Assembly (NCBI GenBank): GCA_022790975.1
Contig: JAAVYF010000013.1
Location: forward strand, 1 to 64,000
Direction of reading: 5' to 3'
DNA length: 64,000 nucleotides
Source of the DNA: Clostridia bacterium
Lineage (GTDB): Bacteria; Bacillota; Clostridia; TANB77; CAG-508
Below the pieces are notes generated by a model that did no database searches, was not told where the DNA came from, and saw only the letters and a list, made by a program, of their open reading frames with translations. The position numbers and the translations under genes were made by a program. Positions 29,068 to 38,605 of this stretch are shown here, piece by piece. The number at the start of each line of letters is the position of its first letter. Position 1 is the stretch's first letter.

Positions 29068-29446
29068 ATTGAATCAAGTCATTGTATTAGAAAAAGGTCT
29101 AGTATAGTGGCTTTTTTGTTGCGTTTTGAAATTTGGGTTCAAATTCAATAGTTGGAGTGAAGATTAAAAAAAGGTAGTACCTCAATATTTTATAGCTTTT
29201 TGATTATTTTGCTTTAAAACTCTAAAATTTGATTATATTATTTAAATATTTTATAATATAATTGTTATTAAATAATAGAAAGTCGTCAAGTCACTATAGT
29301 TTTAAAGATAGGAAGGAGCAACAAATATAAAAAATATTACACTGTAGTTAAACAATGATCGGCAATTTAAGGAGGAATTTAATCTTTGTTGGAAAAAACA
29401 CGTAGCAAAAATATAGCATGAATATACGTGGATTGGAGAGGATTCT

Positions 29447-29671
29447 GTGGAATGTATAAAGTTCTCGGTTTCTGCAGATGTAATTGTAGCACGCTACTGC
29501 TACAATGGTTGCAACTGTATAGAGATATCCATCATTCGCATTCAGAATGGAAGAGAAGAAGAACTTTTCTATTCTGATAATCTGGAAGATTATGATGATT
29601 TCCAGGTAGTCATTGAAGAATGGAAGAAAAAAGGATTTCAGCAAAAGCGGGATTGTGATTATGTAGCGTAG
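29447..29671 (+). CDS. Small acquired protein, unknown function
   Basis: 74 residues from a GTG start after GGAGAGG. Contains SADVIVARYCYNGCNCIEISI and an acidic, tryptophan-containing C-terminal half. No family recognised. Composition is less AT-rich than native genes, and it has an in-frame CGG (29648-29650) that fits arginine. The 380 bases before it hold the tRNA terminator and nothing else I can identify. Confidence 0.5.
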   Translation: MECIKFSVSADVIVARYCYNGCNCIEISIIRIQNGREEELFYSDNLEDYDDFQVVIEEWKKKGFQQKRDCDYVA

Positions 29672-29690
29672 TGTGAAGCATGATATAAAG

Positions 29691-29731
29691 ATGATGTGGA
29701 AATTAGTGAATATTGAATCCACATCATTTTT
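29691..29731 (+). terminator. Terminator of the small acquired gene
   Basis: Perfect 10-bp stem ATGATGTGGA / TCCACATCAT followed by TTTTTG. Confidence 0.82.
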
Positions 29732-29759
29732 GTTTATTTCTAATATAGTAATGCTTTAC

Positions 29760-29788
29760 TTTACATTTTATGTAAAATGAGTTATAAT
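29760..29788 (+). promoter_or_regulatory. Sigma-A promoter for the small membrane gene
   Basis: TTTACA (29760-29765), 17-base spacer, TATAAT (29783-29788). Confidence 0.7.
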
Positions 29789-29842
29789 TTAATGTAACTT
29801 AGATATATAATAATTGGGTTTAAGCATGAAAGGAGAGACAGG

Positions 29843-30031
29843 ATGAAAAACTTAAAATATTTTTTAAGAACCCACATATTTTCTTTTATGTATGTGTTGT
29901 ATCTAATAATTGGAGCTGTAATGTTATTAATCTGTAAGTGGATTTTTGATGTTCCAGTAGTTTCATTTATTATTGGGTATAACATAACATCTATAGCAAT
30001 GATTTTGTTACGGATGTTATGTAAAATGTGA
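29843..30031 (+). CDS. Small two-helix membrane protein, acquired
   Basis: 62 residues with two hydrophobic helices (about 12-32 and 38-58). Ribosome site AAAGGAGAG. Function unknown. An in-frame CGG (30011-30013) near the end fits arginine. It has its own promoter and terminator, like a gene cassette. Confidence 0.55.
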   Translation: MKNLKYFLRTHIFSFMYVLYLIIGAVMLLICKWIFDVPVVSFIIGYNITSIAMILLRMLCKM

Positions 30032-30054
30032 ACAAAGGATTAATTTTTGAGCTT

Positions 30055-30095
30055 GGGCTGTGTGAAATCGTTAAGAAATCGCACAGCCCTTTTTA
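30055..30095 (+). terminator. Terminator after the small membrane gene
   Basis: GGGCTGTG / CACAGCCC stem with further pairing inside and a T5 tail, GC-rich compared with native terminators. Confidence 0.85.
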
Positions 30096-30273
30096 TATGT
30101 ATAAATAGTTAAGACTATTTGTTAACAATTAGATTATGATTCATGTAAATGTATTTTACTTCAATATTTTACGAAATACCAAATAAATATAGAAAAATAG
30201 AAGCAATCTATTTAGAAATTGATTGTTATTTAGTAGAATTTGATTGAATTTTGCAATTTATATATACTTCAGA

Positions 30274-30302
30274 TAGACATTTTATGTTAATTGTGTTATA
30301 AT
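30274..30302 (+). promoter_or_regulatory. Sigma-A promoter of the patatin gene
   Basis: TAGACA (30274-30279), 17-base spacer, TATAAT (30297-30302), followed by an AGGAGGAAG ribosome site. The remaining part of this 317-base gap shows nothing else. Confidence 0.75.
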
Positions 30303-30348
30303 AAAGTATCTTAATATTTAGCAATTTCCAAAAGGAGGAAGAAGCATA

Positions 30349-31059
30349 ATGAAAAGAAATGCTGCATTTGTAGGAGGCGGACTACGTTCCGTTATTGGCC
30401 TTGGTGTATATTCATTATTAGCAGAAAAAGATGTATATCATTTCACGTCTTTTTCTGGAGCAAGCATAGGGTCAGTTATAGCAATTTGTCTTGCTGCAGG
30501 AAAAAGTCCAAAAGAAATACGGAACTTTTTAATAAGTAACGTAGAAGGTTTTTGTATTCCTATTTTAGGCAACAAACTGATTGAGAAAAAGGTAAATGAA
30601 TATTTGGACTATATGCTTTACAAAGATTTGCCAATGGAGTGCATAGTTTCGGTAACTCCATTACGTAAGAATGTTTTAAGTATGCTTACTAGAGAAAACT
30701 CTGAAAATCTTACTGTCGGAGAGGTTGCTGCACTTTCATCTTCAATACCAGGTCTTTTTTTACCAAGACTTACAAAATTGGGAGGAAAATATGCATTTGT
30801 AATTGATGGTGGTTTTTTATATAATCCACCATTGAATGATAATGCAGATGAAAATTTGGTATTTAGCTATTGGTTAAACGAAGATACCGTTAAGTTTTCA
30901 TGGGATAAACGCCGACTGGAGATAGACGCAAAGGCAGATATCCTTTTTAATCCAAAGACTAAGTATGGTATGCTTGGAAAAAAAGAAGATGTTTTTGTAA
31001 TTTATGATGATGGTAGAGATTATGCCTTAAGTTTTTTAAAAGATTTTCAGAAACTTTAG
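30349..31059 (+). CDS. Patatin-like phospholipase
   Basis: 236 residues. Glycine-rich oxyanion segment FVGGGLRSVIGLGV (about 8-21), nucleophile elbow FSGASIGS (serine near residue 39) and dyad aspartate in VIDGGF (about 164): a complete patatin Ser-Asp dyad, hence a lipid acyl hydrolase. No signal peptide. The gene uses CGG as arginine at 30520-30522 (KEIRNFL); skipping the C there would give GTF then TAA, so under the decoding seen in native genes it would be truncated. Own promoter and mixed codon use indicate acquisition. Confidence 0.85.
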   Translation: MKRNAAFVGGGLRSVIGLGVYSLLAEKDVYHFTSFSGASIGSVIAICLAAGKSPKEIRNFLISNVEGFCIPILGNKLIEKKVNEYLDYMLYKDLPMECIVSVTPLRKNVLSMLTRENSENLTVGEVAALSSSIPGLFLPRLTKLGGKYAFVIDGGFLYNPPLNDNADENLVFSYWLNEDTVKFSWDKRRLEIDAKADILFNPKTKYGMLGKKEDVFVIYDDGRDYALSFLKDFQKL

Positions 31060-31165
31060 GATGGAAATGGAGCAGGCTTGCAATTTAAGCCCGCTCCAGC
31101 TATTTGCTTTTGTTATTAACATAAAGTGATGTTTTTAATTGGAAAATTATTATAGGAGGCGTGTT

Positions 31166-32155
31166 GTGAATGAATATTTAACTCGCAAAGTGTATGAAAT
31201 ACGGAGAAGTTATATAAAGAATCCAATTAATATACCAATAGTTTCTTTAGAGGAACAAGTAAATGGTGTATATCAATTGTTATTTTCTTCATGTGGTTGT
31301 GAAAATGCATGTACATTTTGTAATTATGGGTTTGATTATAATCTTACTTTAGATATGGTTAAGCCAGAGCTATTAAAAATTAATTTAGAAGAACATGATA
31401 TATTAGAATTGGAAGTTGAATCTAATGCATCAGTTCTTTCTGAAAGAGAAATACCTTATGATTTATTTTTAGAGATATTACATTTTATATCAAATAAAAA
31501 TATTCCAAATATTACAATGGAAACGCATTATAAAACAATTACTGAGAAGAAAATAAAAGATATTAGAGCGATTTTAGGAGAGAATCAAAAAATTAATTTC
31601 GAATTAGGTTTTGAATCTGCCTCTGAAAGAGTTAGAAAAATTTTTAACAAAGATCTAAATATTGAAGAATATTTAGATGTTATAAAATTATGTAAGAAAT
31701 ATGAAATTGGTTTAAAGATAAATGTTCTTTTAGGAGCGCCATTTCTTACTAGGGAAGAGCAGATTCAAGATTGCATTGATTCTTTAGAGTTTATTTTTTC
31801 CGAAATGCCAGAAGAAACTATAGCCGTATTGTTTCCAATTAATATAAAAAAGGGAACCATGGTTAAATATTGGCAAGATATTGGGTTATATGAACAAATA
31901 TCATCATGGGAATTTGTAGAACTTATTTATAGAATTCCTGAAAAATATTTAAATAGGTGTTCGATTGCTTGGTGGGGAAATAGAAATAATACCTATGAAA
32001 GAAAAGATTTTATACAATCTCCAAGATGTTGCAAAAAATGCGAAGATCGATTACAAGAATTTTATTATAAGTTTTTTTGTAATCAAAATTCAAGTTATCG
32101 AAGAAAACTGGTAGAAGAATTATGGAATAGTAGATGCCATTGTGATAAAACTTGA
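31166..32155 (+). CDS. Radical SAM protein
   Basis: About 329 residues. The [4Fe-4S]-binding motif CENACTFC (CxxxCxxC, near residue 46) is followed by an Elp3/B12-like radical SAM barrel (FELGFESASERVRKIFNK, INVLLGAPFLTREEQ). A C-terminal cysteine cluster (CCKKCEDRL and CHCDKT) may bind an extra cluster or zinc. Substrate unknown. GTG at 31166 is preferred because AGGAGG (31154-31159) is six bases upstream. An early in-frame CGG (31202-31204) fits arginine; a +1 shift there would hit TAA within five codons. It is AT-rich like native genes but shares the island with the patatin. Confidence 0.85.
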   Translation: MNEYLTRKVYEIRRSYIKNPINIPIVSLEEQVNGVYQLLFSSCGCENACTFCNYGFDYNLTLDMVKPELLKINLEEHDILELEVESNASVLSEREIPYDLFLEILHFISNKNIPNITMETHYKTITEKKIKDIRAILGENQKINFELGFESASERVRKIFNKDLNIEEYLDVIKLCKKYEIGLKINVLLGAPFLTREEQIQDCIDSLEFIFSEMPEETIAVLFPINIKKGTMVKYWQDIGLYEQISSWEFVELIYRIPEKYLNRCSIAWWGNRNNTYERKDFIQSPRCCKKCEDRLQEFYYKFFCNQNSSYRRKLVEELWNSRCHCDKT

Positions 32156-32246
32156 AGTTTTAAAGGTAGTATGTTTTCATCAAGAAAATTTTTATTAGTA
32201 CTAAAAAATTAATAATTTAGATTAAGTAACTAGCAATATCTGAAGT

Positions 32247-32295
32247 AAATCCAAAATGTTATTTAAAATTTTAACAGTTTGGATTTGCTTTTTTT
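32247..32295 (+). terminator. Rho-independent terminator
   Basis: Stem AAATCCAAA / TTTGGATTT (32247-32286) followed by a T-rich tail, about 90 bases after the radical SAM gene. Confidence 0.78.
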
Positions 32296-32492
32296 ATATT
32301 ATAGAAATTTTTATTAAGCTTAGAAGTAATTTTATTATTTTTATTTTGCGACAACTAGGAAAATAATTATTAATTTTTAGTATTTATATAAATTTGTTTT
32401 ACATTATTGACTAATATACAGACTATTATACAATAATTATTATAATATATGTACAAATTAAAATATATGTGTTAAAATACATAAATAAAATG

Positions 32493-32656
32493 TTATTAGA
32501 GTAGAAAATAAATAGTTAAGACTTGATAGACGGGAAGTTGCTATTAAGGCAAGAATAAATTCGCTTATTTATTTTCGCATTCCGCTAATAAAGATAAAAG
32601 GAAGATATTCGCTTTCCTTTTCTTTTGATGCGGTTAAAAGAAAGGAAGGTTTTTTT
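32493..32656 (+). promoter_or_regulatory. Tetrahydrofolate (THF) riboswitch with expression platform
   Basis: P1 is TTATTAG (32493) with CTAATAA (32585-32591). Inside it are the conserved GAGTAGA at the 5' side and TTTTCGCATTCCGCT at the 3' side, with P2 AAAATAAAT/ATTTATTTT, as in the THF aptamer. Downstream, CCTTTTCTTTT can pair with AAAAGAAAGG, which covers the folT ribosome site (32641-32649), while AAAAGGAAG..CTTTCCTTTT is a competing hairpin. This points to translational control by folate. The gap before it (32296-32492) is AT-rich without visible genes. Confidence 0.82.
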
Positions 32657-33193
32657 ATGAGCAAAATCAAAAAAATTATATTAACAGCAATTCTTTTAAC
32701 AATGCAAATTATTTTATCGAGATTTTTATCGATAAAAACACCTATTTTAAAGATAAGTTTTGCATTTGTTCCAACAATGCTGTGTGCAACATGGTTAGGA
32801 TTTAAGTGGACAATACTTTTAAATGTATTAGGAGATCTTATAGGAGCAACATTATTTCCAACAGGTCCATATTTTATAGGATATACTATAAGTACTGCAA
32901 TAGCAGGGTTAATTTATGGCTTATTACTTTATAAAAAGAATGCAGATTCTATAAAAGAAAAGGAATATATATTAAGAGTAGTTATTTCAGTAGTATTGGT
33001 TTCTGTTATAGTAAATATGGGATTAAATACATTATGGACAAGTATAACAGCTGGCAAAGCATTTAAAGTTTTATTTATGACAAGAATTGCAAAACAGCTT
33101 GTAATGATACCAATTCATATAGCGGTAATATTATTTGTAGAAAAAATATTAAGAGCTCCTTTTGATAAATATTTAAGGAGTAGAGATGATTAA
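32657..33193 (+). CDS. folT: Folate ECF transporter S component FolT
   Basis: 178 residues, five to six hydrophobic helices, FolT-type features (LTMQIILSRFLSIKTPILKI, the P-x-x-x-C-A-x-W loop, GDLIGATLFPTGPYFIGYT). It binds folate and works with an energising module. The THF riboswitch directly upstream fixes the substrate class. Overlaps the ATPase gene by eight bases. Confidence 0.92.
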   Translation: MSKIKKIILTAILLTMQIILSRFLSIKTPILKISFAFVPTMLCATWLGFKWTILLNVLGDLIGATLFPTGPYFIGYTISTAIAGLIYGLLLYKKNADSIKEKEYILRVVISVVLVSVIVNMGLNTLWTSITAGKAFKVLFMTRIAKQLVMIPIHIAVILFVEKILRAPFDKYLRSRDD

Positions 33194-34016
33194 AGTAGAA
33201 AATGTTTCTTATATTTATAAAGGAAGTAATAAAAAAATATTAGATAATTTGAATTTTGAGATTAATAAAGGTGAAATCGTTGCAATTGTTGGAAAAAATG
33301 GCTCTGGTAAATCTACAATAGGAAAATTAATTACTGGGATTATTAAATTAAAAAAAGGAAATATTTTAATAGATGATATTGATATTTCAAAAAATAAAAA
33401 TTCTAAAATGCTAAAAAATAAAATAGGAATTGTATTTCAAAATCCAGAAAATCAAATTATATTTAATAATATTTATGATGAACTTTCTTTTTCACTTAAT
33501 GGTTTACCTAAAGCAGAAATAGAAAAAAGAGTAAATATGGCATTAAAACAAGTCGGTATGTTAAATGAAAAAGATTATGATTTATATTCATTATCTTTAG
33601 GGCAAAAGCAACGTATAATGATAGCAGAAGTTTTGGCTAAAAATCCAGAATATATTATTTTTGATGAAGTTACTACAATGATTGATAGTGAAGGAAAAGA
33701 TGAAATTTATGAGATAATAAAAAATTTGAAAAATAAAGGATATACTATAATTTGTATAACTAATTTGGCTGATGAAATTTTACTTGCTGATAGAACACTT
33801 ATATTAAGTGATAGAAATATTGCATGTGAAATAAAAAAAGATGAATTAATAACTAAAGCTCCTATTTTAAAAGAATTTGGAATAAAAGAGCCTACAATTC
33901 TTAAAATTTTGATAGAATTAAAAAAGCATGGGATAGATTTAAATTTGAAGGAGTTTTCAGTTACAGAATTAGTAAATTTATTGAAAGGAAAAATTATAAA
34001 TGAAAAATTTAATTAA
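33186..34016 (+). CDS. ecfA: ECF transporter ATPase
   Basis: 276-residue ABC ATPase of the CbiO/EcfA class: Walker A GKNGSGKST (about residue 37), Q-loop VFQNPENQII, signature SLGQKQR, Walker B YIIFDEVTTMID. Only one ATPase gene is present, whereas shared ECF modules usually have two (A and A'); it probably works as a homodimer in a folate-dedicated complex. Overlaps both neighbours. Confidence 0.93.
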   Translation: MIKVENVSYIYKGSNKKILDNLNFEINKGEIVAIVGKNGSGKSTIGKLITGIIKLKKGNILIDDIDISKNKNSKMLKNKIGIVFQNPENQIIFNNIYDELSFSLNGLPKAEIEKRVNMALKQVGMLNEKDYDLYSLSLGQKQRIMIAEVLAKNPEYIIFDEVTTMIDSEGKDEIYEIIKNLKNKGYTIICITNLADEILLADRTLILSDRNIACEIKKDELITKAPILKEFGIKEPTILKILIELKKHGIDLNLKEFSVTELVNLLKGKIINEKFN

Positions 34017-34563
34017 ATTTTTTATATTTATAGTATATAGTACAATTATATTTTTTTTACCTAATAATAAATTTATTTTAATTTTGATTTTATTAAATTT
34101 TTTATTAATGATTTTTTTGAAAAAATATATAAAGAATATAATTATAAATACACTTAAGCTCGTGCCTTTTATTATTTTTACATTTATAATAAATCTTTTT
34201 ATGGATAATTTTATAAATTCAATTTGGATAGGAGTAAAACTACTAATAGTATGTAATATCACAGTTATTTATGCAAATACTAATACTATACTTAAAATAG
34301 CAGAAACTATGCAATTATTGTGTTCACCATTAAAAATTTTTAAAATAGATACTAATGAAATAAAAATTTTAGTTTGTATTTCTTTATCAATGATTCCTGT
34401 ACTAAAAAATGAATTGTATGAAATAAAATATTCTTGTAGAGCAAAAAATATATCATTTAATATAAAAAATATGAAAATTATATTGTCAAAACTATTCGTT
34501 TCTCTTATAATGAGAGCTAATCAAATAGAAGAATCATTAATAGCCAAAGGATATGATAGTTAG
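34000..34563 (+). CDS. ecfT: ECF transporter transmembrane component
   Basis: 187 residues, about four to five helices and the coupling-helix motifs SCRAKN and SLIAKGYDS near the C-terminus that contact the ATPases. It is shorter than typical EcfT (about 250-270), mainly at the N-terminal side. It overlaps ecfA by 17 bases, so the three genes form a self-contained folate importer operon. Confidence 0.85.
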   Translation: MKNLIKFFIFIVYSTIIFFLPNNKFILILILLNFLLMIFLKKYIKNIIINTLKLVPFIIFTFIINLFMDNFINSIWIGVKLLIVCNITVIYANTNTILKIAETMQLLCSPLKIFKIDTNEIKILVCISLSMIPVLKNELYEIKYSCRAKNISFNIKNMKIILSKLFVSLIMRANQIEESLIAKGYDS

Positions 34564-34573
34564 TTAAACTAAC

Positions 34574-34966
34574 TTAAGAATATATTTTTATCCAACCTAA
34601 TTTTAACCATAAACAAATTTCATCATAACATTGTACATCAATACTTGGCATTTTTAAAATTACTAGTTCAATGTTTTTATTATAAATTAAATTTTGTGCT
34701 AGACCAAAGGTTAATTCAGAAAAAGTTTCGGCTCCTATATAGCCGAAATTTTCCATTTTTATCTTCATTCATAATAAATAAAATATCGGTATTAGTTATA
34801 TTTAAAAAAATTCTTTATGTACATTTGGATATAATTCCATAAATCTAGATTCATCTATAGACTTAGGATAATCTAGTATTTCATAATTTTTTTCTTTAAA
34901 ATAATTTTTCCAGTAATTTATTTTGTCTTTTAATTTGGCACTTCCAGCAATAACTATTCTTTTCAT
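34574..34966 (-). CDS. Small alpha/beta protein, one CGG +1 site (34745) and a T7 frameshift
   Basis: Three frames join into one plausible protein of about 130 residues: MKRIVIAGSAKLKDKINYW.. to HKEFF (34966-34805), then NITNTDILFIMNEDKNGKF (34805-34746), then GYIGAETFSELTFGLAQNL.. to the stop (34744-34574). The second join is CGG at 34745, skipped as in the other genes. The first join lies in seven T residues (34804-34810) and needs a -1 change, so it may be a homopolymer error or real decay. The start VIAGS and GYIGAETFSELTFG recall nucleoside deoxyribosyltransferase-like folds, but I do not assign a function. Confidence 0.6.
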
Positions 34967-35177
34967 ATAAAATTTAATTCCTTTCGTTTAATAATATATT
35001 AATGAAATTTAAAATTAAATTATCTCTAAAATATGATAAAAGTATATTATATATATTTGAAAAAGTCTATATTTTTTGATATTTGCCATTTATAAATTTT
35101 GATAATAAACTATAAATATGTTGAAAAAACAATTATACTAAGTTATAATGTAATTATTAATACTAAGGAGAAAAAAT

Positions 35178-35789
35178 ATGGGGTTAGGTATATTTGAAGC
35201 TATATTTATTGAAGCATTTGTTTCTATACATATGTCTGCATTTGTTTTATGGCCAATTTCTACTATGTTTGACCAAGATAGAGAAAAAAAGCTATTTATA
35301 AAATTATTTTCTATAAGAGCTATTGTTTTATTGTTTTTTGACTTTTTTGTAACTCCAGATATTGCAATATTTGACTTTTTATCAGTCTTTTTCGGAGCTT
35401 TTATAGTTGTTCCATTATTAGGAATTAGTAGAACTAAAATTGTAGTAAAAAATAAAGGTCAAAAAATAGATGAACATAAAGTTAATTATAATTTTAATTA
35501 TCAAAATAATACACCAAAATATTTTGAAAGAAATTGGAATAATAATTGTCAAAGATTGAATAAATATATAAATTTAGATAAGTCTGTTTTAGAAGAATTA
35601 GTTGATTTTGTAAATAGAGATTCAAAAAATACAATAACAGTTACTCCAAATTTAATAATTTTACGTAGTCCTAACGAACCCTCTAAATCAATTGGAGTAA
35701 TTTCAAAAAATGCTGATTTTGAAAGAATTATAGTAACAAAAGATTCTTTTGATTTACACAAAATTGAGGGGGCAATAGAGTATAAATAA
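35178..35789 (+). CDS. Membrane protein with cytoplasmic domain, unknown function
   Basis: 203 residues: three hydrophobic segments (about 5-25, 45-62, 66-84), then a soluble part of about 110 residues starting after the asparagine-rich linker. No family recognised. Ribosome site AAGGAG before ATG. Monocistronic, with a strong terminator behind it. Confidence 0.7.
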   Translation: MGLGIFEAIFIEAFVSIHMSAFVLWPISTMFDQDREKKLFIKLFSIRAIVLLFFDFFVTPDIAIFDFLSVFFGAFIVVPLLGISRTKIVVKNKGQKIDEHKVNYNFNYQNNTPKYFERNWNNNCQRLNKYINLDKSVLEELVDFVNRDSKNTITVTPNLIILRSPNEPSKSIGVISKNADFERIIVTKDSFDLHKIEGAIEYK

Positions 35790-35815
35790 TTTTTTGAAAT
35801 TTTATAAAATAAAAG

Positions 35816-35860
35816 AAAAATATGATATAATGTTTAAAATTTATATCATATTTTTTTTAT
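35816..35860 (+). terminator. Rho-independent terminator
   Basis: AAATATGATATAAA-type arm pairs with TTTATATCATATTT (35816-35831 and 35840-35853) and continues into a T run. Confidence 0.85.
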
Positions 35861-35973
35861 AAATTATAGTAATATTTTTAGAAATAATTGAAAAAAATAA
35901 AATAAAATGATAAAGTATAAATGTTATATAAATTTGATATTAATTTTTAAATATAAAGAAAGGAAGGAAAGAA

Positions 35974-38580
35974 ATGAAAGAATACAAAATTGTTGAAGAT
36001 GTTGAAAGTTTTAAAGAAGCTTTTGATAGAGTAAAAAAAGCCCAAGAAGAATTTTCAAAATTTTCACAAGAAAAGGTTGATGAAATTTTTAAAGCAGCTG
36101 CAATTGCTGCAAATCAGGCTAGAATTCCTCTAGCTAAAATGGCAGTAGAAGAAACTGGTATGGGAGTTGTAGAAGATAAAGTTATTAAAAATCATTATGC
36201 TTCTGAATATATCTATAATAAATACAAAAACGAAAAAACTTGTGGTGTAATTGAAGAAGATAAAGCATATGGATTAAAAAAAGTAGCAGAACCAATTGGA
36301 GTTATTGCTGCTGTTATACCGACAACAAATCCAACATCAACTGCAATTTTTAAAACATTAATTTCATTAAAAACTAGAAATGGAATTATTATAAGTCCAC
36401 ATCCTAGAGCTAAAATGTCTACAATAGAGGCTGCTAAAGTTGTTTTAGAAGCAGCAGTTAAAGCTGGTGCACCAGAAAACATAATTTCTTGGATAGATGT
36501 TCCATCATTAGAACTTACAAATCTTTTAATGCAATCTGCAGATACAATTTTAGCAACAGGTGGACCTGGAATGGTAAAATCAGCATATTCTAGTGGAAAA
36601 CCAGCATTAGGTGTAGGAGCTGGAAATACTCCAGCTGTTATTGATGAATCAGCAGATATAATATTAGCAGTAAATTCAATTATTCATTCAAAAACATTTG
36701 ATAATGGTATGATTTGTGCATCTGAACAATCTGTTATAGCATTAGATTCTGTATATGATGCAGTAAAAAATGAATTTTTAAGAAGAGGATGTTATTTCTT
36801 AAATCCAGAAGAAACTGAAAAAGTAAGAAAAACTATAATTATAAATGGTTCTTTAAATGCAAAAATCGTAGGTCAAAAGGCTCATACTATTGCAGAACTT
36901 GCTGGAATTCAAGTTCCTGAATATACAAAAATATTAATAGGTGAAGTTGAAAGTGTAGATATTTCAGAAGAGTTTGCTCATGAAAAATTATCTCCAGTTT
37001 TAGCTATGTATAGGGCTCAAAATTTTGATGATGCAGTTCAAAAAGCAAGACATTTAATAGATGATGGTGGTCTTGGTCATACATCTTCTTTATATATAAA
37101 TTCAGTTACAGAATCAGAGAAAATAGAAAAATTTTATAACAATATGAGAACTTGCAGAGTTTTAATAAATACTCCATCTTCACAAGGAGGAATAGGAGAT
37201 TTATATAACTTTAAGCTTAATCCATCATTAACTTTAGGATGTGGTTCTTGGGGAGGAAATTCAGTTTCTGAAAATGTTGGAATAAAACATTTATTAAATA
37301 TAAAAAGTGTAGCTGAAAGGAGAAATAATATGCTATGGTTTAGAGCACCTGAAAAGGTATATATAAAAAGAGGTTGTTTACCAGTTGCTTTAGAAGAATT
37401 AAAATATGTATTAGATAAACATAAGGTATTTATAGTTACAGATACATTCTTATTTGAAAATGGATATACAAAAGGTGTAACAGATAAATTAGATGAATTA
37501 GGAATTCAGCATACTACATTTTCAAATGTTGCACCAGATCCAACACTTGAGTGTGCACTTGAAGGAACAAAAGCAATGAGTGAATTTAAACCAGATTGCA
37601 TAATTGCTATAGGTGGTGGTTCTGCAATGGATGCTGCAAAAATTATGTGGGTAATGTATGAACATCCAGAATCCAAATTTATGGACATGGCAATGAGATT
37701 TATGGATATAAGAAAAAGAGTTTATGAATTTCCTAAGATGGGAGAAAAAGCATATTTTATTGCAGTTCCAACGTCAAGTGGAACAGGGTCTGAAGTAACT
37801 CCATTTGCTGTTATAACTGATGAAAAAACAGGAACTAAATATCCTTTGGCTGATTATGAGATATTACCAAAAATGGCAATTGTAGATTCAGATATGATGA
37901 TGAATGCGCCAAAAGGATTAACATCAGCTTCTGGAATAGATGCTGTGACACACGCATTAGAAGCAATAGCTTCAATGATGGCAACAGAATATACAGACGC
38001 TTTAGCTATAGAAGCTTTAAAAAATATATTCAAATATTTACCAAGAGCATACGAAAATGGAGCAAATGACCCAGAAGCAAGAGAAAAAATGGCAAATGCA
38101 GCAACAATGGCTGGTATGGCTTTTGCAAATGCATTTTTAGGAGTATGTCATTCAATGGCTCATAAATTAGGTGCTTTCCATCACTTACCACATGGTGTTG
38201 CAAATGCATTAATGATAAATATAGTTTTAAGATTTAATAGTAGCGAAGTTCCAGTAAAAATGGGAACATTTCCTCAATATGACCATCCACATACTTTAGC
38301 TAGATATGCAGAAGTATCAAGAGCATTAGGCTTTGGTGGTAATTCAGATGAAGAAGCTTTAGAGAATTTAATAAAAGCAATAGATGAATTAAAAGAAAAA
38401 ATAGGAATTAAAAGAACAGTAAAAGATTATGGTGTTGACGAAAAATATTTCTTAGATAGATTAGATGAAATGTGTGAACAAGCATTTGATGACCAATGTA
38501 CAGGAGCAAATCCTAGATTTCCATTAATTTCAGAAATTAAAGATATGTACTTAGAGGCATATTATGGAGAAAAAAGATAA
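35974..38580 (+). CDS. adhE: Bifunctional aldehyde-alcohol dehydrogenase AdhE
   Basis: 868 residues. N-terminal acetyl-CoA-reducing aldehyde dehydrogenase (catalytic cysteine in DNGMICASEQS, about residue 247) and C-terminal iron alcohol dehydrogenase (AIGGGSAMDAAK, PTSSGTGSEVTPFAV, and the metal-binding GVCHSMAHKLGAFHHLPHG near 725-745). It converts acetyl-CoA to ethanol while reoxidising NADH, forming spirosomes. Full length, with no internal CGG. It marks an anaerobic, fermentative metabolism. Confidence 0.97.
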   Translation: MKEYKIVEDVESFKEAFDRVKKAQEEFSKFSQEKVDEIFKAAAIAANQARIPLAKMAVEETGMGVVEDKVIKNHYASEYIYNKYKNEKTCGVIEEDKAYGLKKVAEPIGVIAAVIPTTNPTSTAIFKTLISLKTRNGIIISPHPRAKMSTIEAAKVVLEAAVKAGAPENIISWIDVPSLELTNLLMQSADTILATGGPGMVKSAYSSGKPALGVGAGNTPAVIDESADIILAVNSIIHSKTFDNGMICASEQSVIALDSVYDAVKNEFLRRGCYFLNPEETEKVRKTIIINGSLNAKIVGQKAHTIAELAGIQVPEYTKILIGEVESVDISEEFAHEKLSPVLAMYRAQNFDDAVQKARHLIDDGGLGHTSSLYINSVTESEKIEKFYNNMRTCRVLINTPSSQGGIGDLYNFKLNPSLTLGCGSWGGNSVSENVGIKHLLNIKSVAERRNNMLWFRAPEKVYIKRGCLPVALEELKYVLDKHKVFIVTDTFLFENGYTKGVTDKLDELGIQHTTFSNVAPDPTLECALEGTKAMSEFKPDCIIAIGGGSAMDAAKIMWVMYEHPESKFMDMAMRFMDIRKRVYEFPKMGEKAYFIAVPTSSGTGSEVTPFAVITDEKTGTKYPLADYEILPKMAIVDSDMMMNAPKGLTSASGIDAVTHALEAIASMMATEYTDALAIEALKNIFKYLPRAYENGANDPEAREKMANAATMAGMAFANAFLGVCHSMAHKLGAFHHLPHGVANALMINIVLRFNSSEVPVKMGTFPQYDHPHTLARYAEVSRALGFGGNSDEEALENLIKAIDELKEKIGIKRTVKDYGVDEKYFLDRLDEMCEQAFDDQCTGANPRFPLISEIKDMYLEAYYGEKR

Positions 38581-38605
38581 ATTATATTATGGAGGTGAAG
38601 CAATT

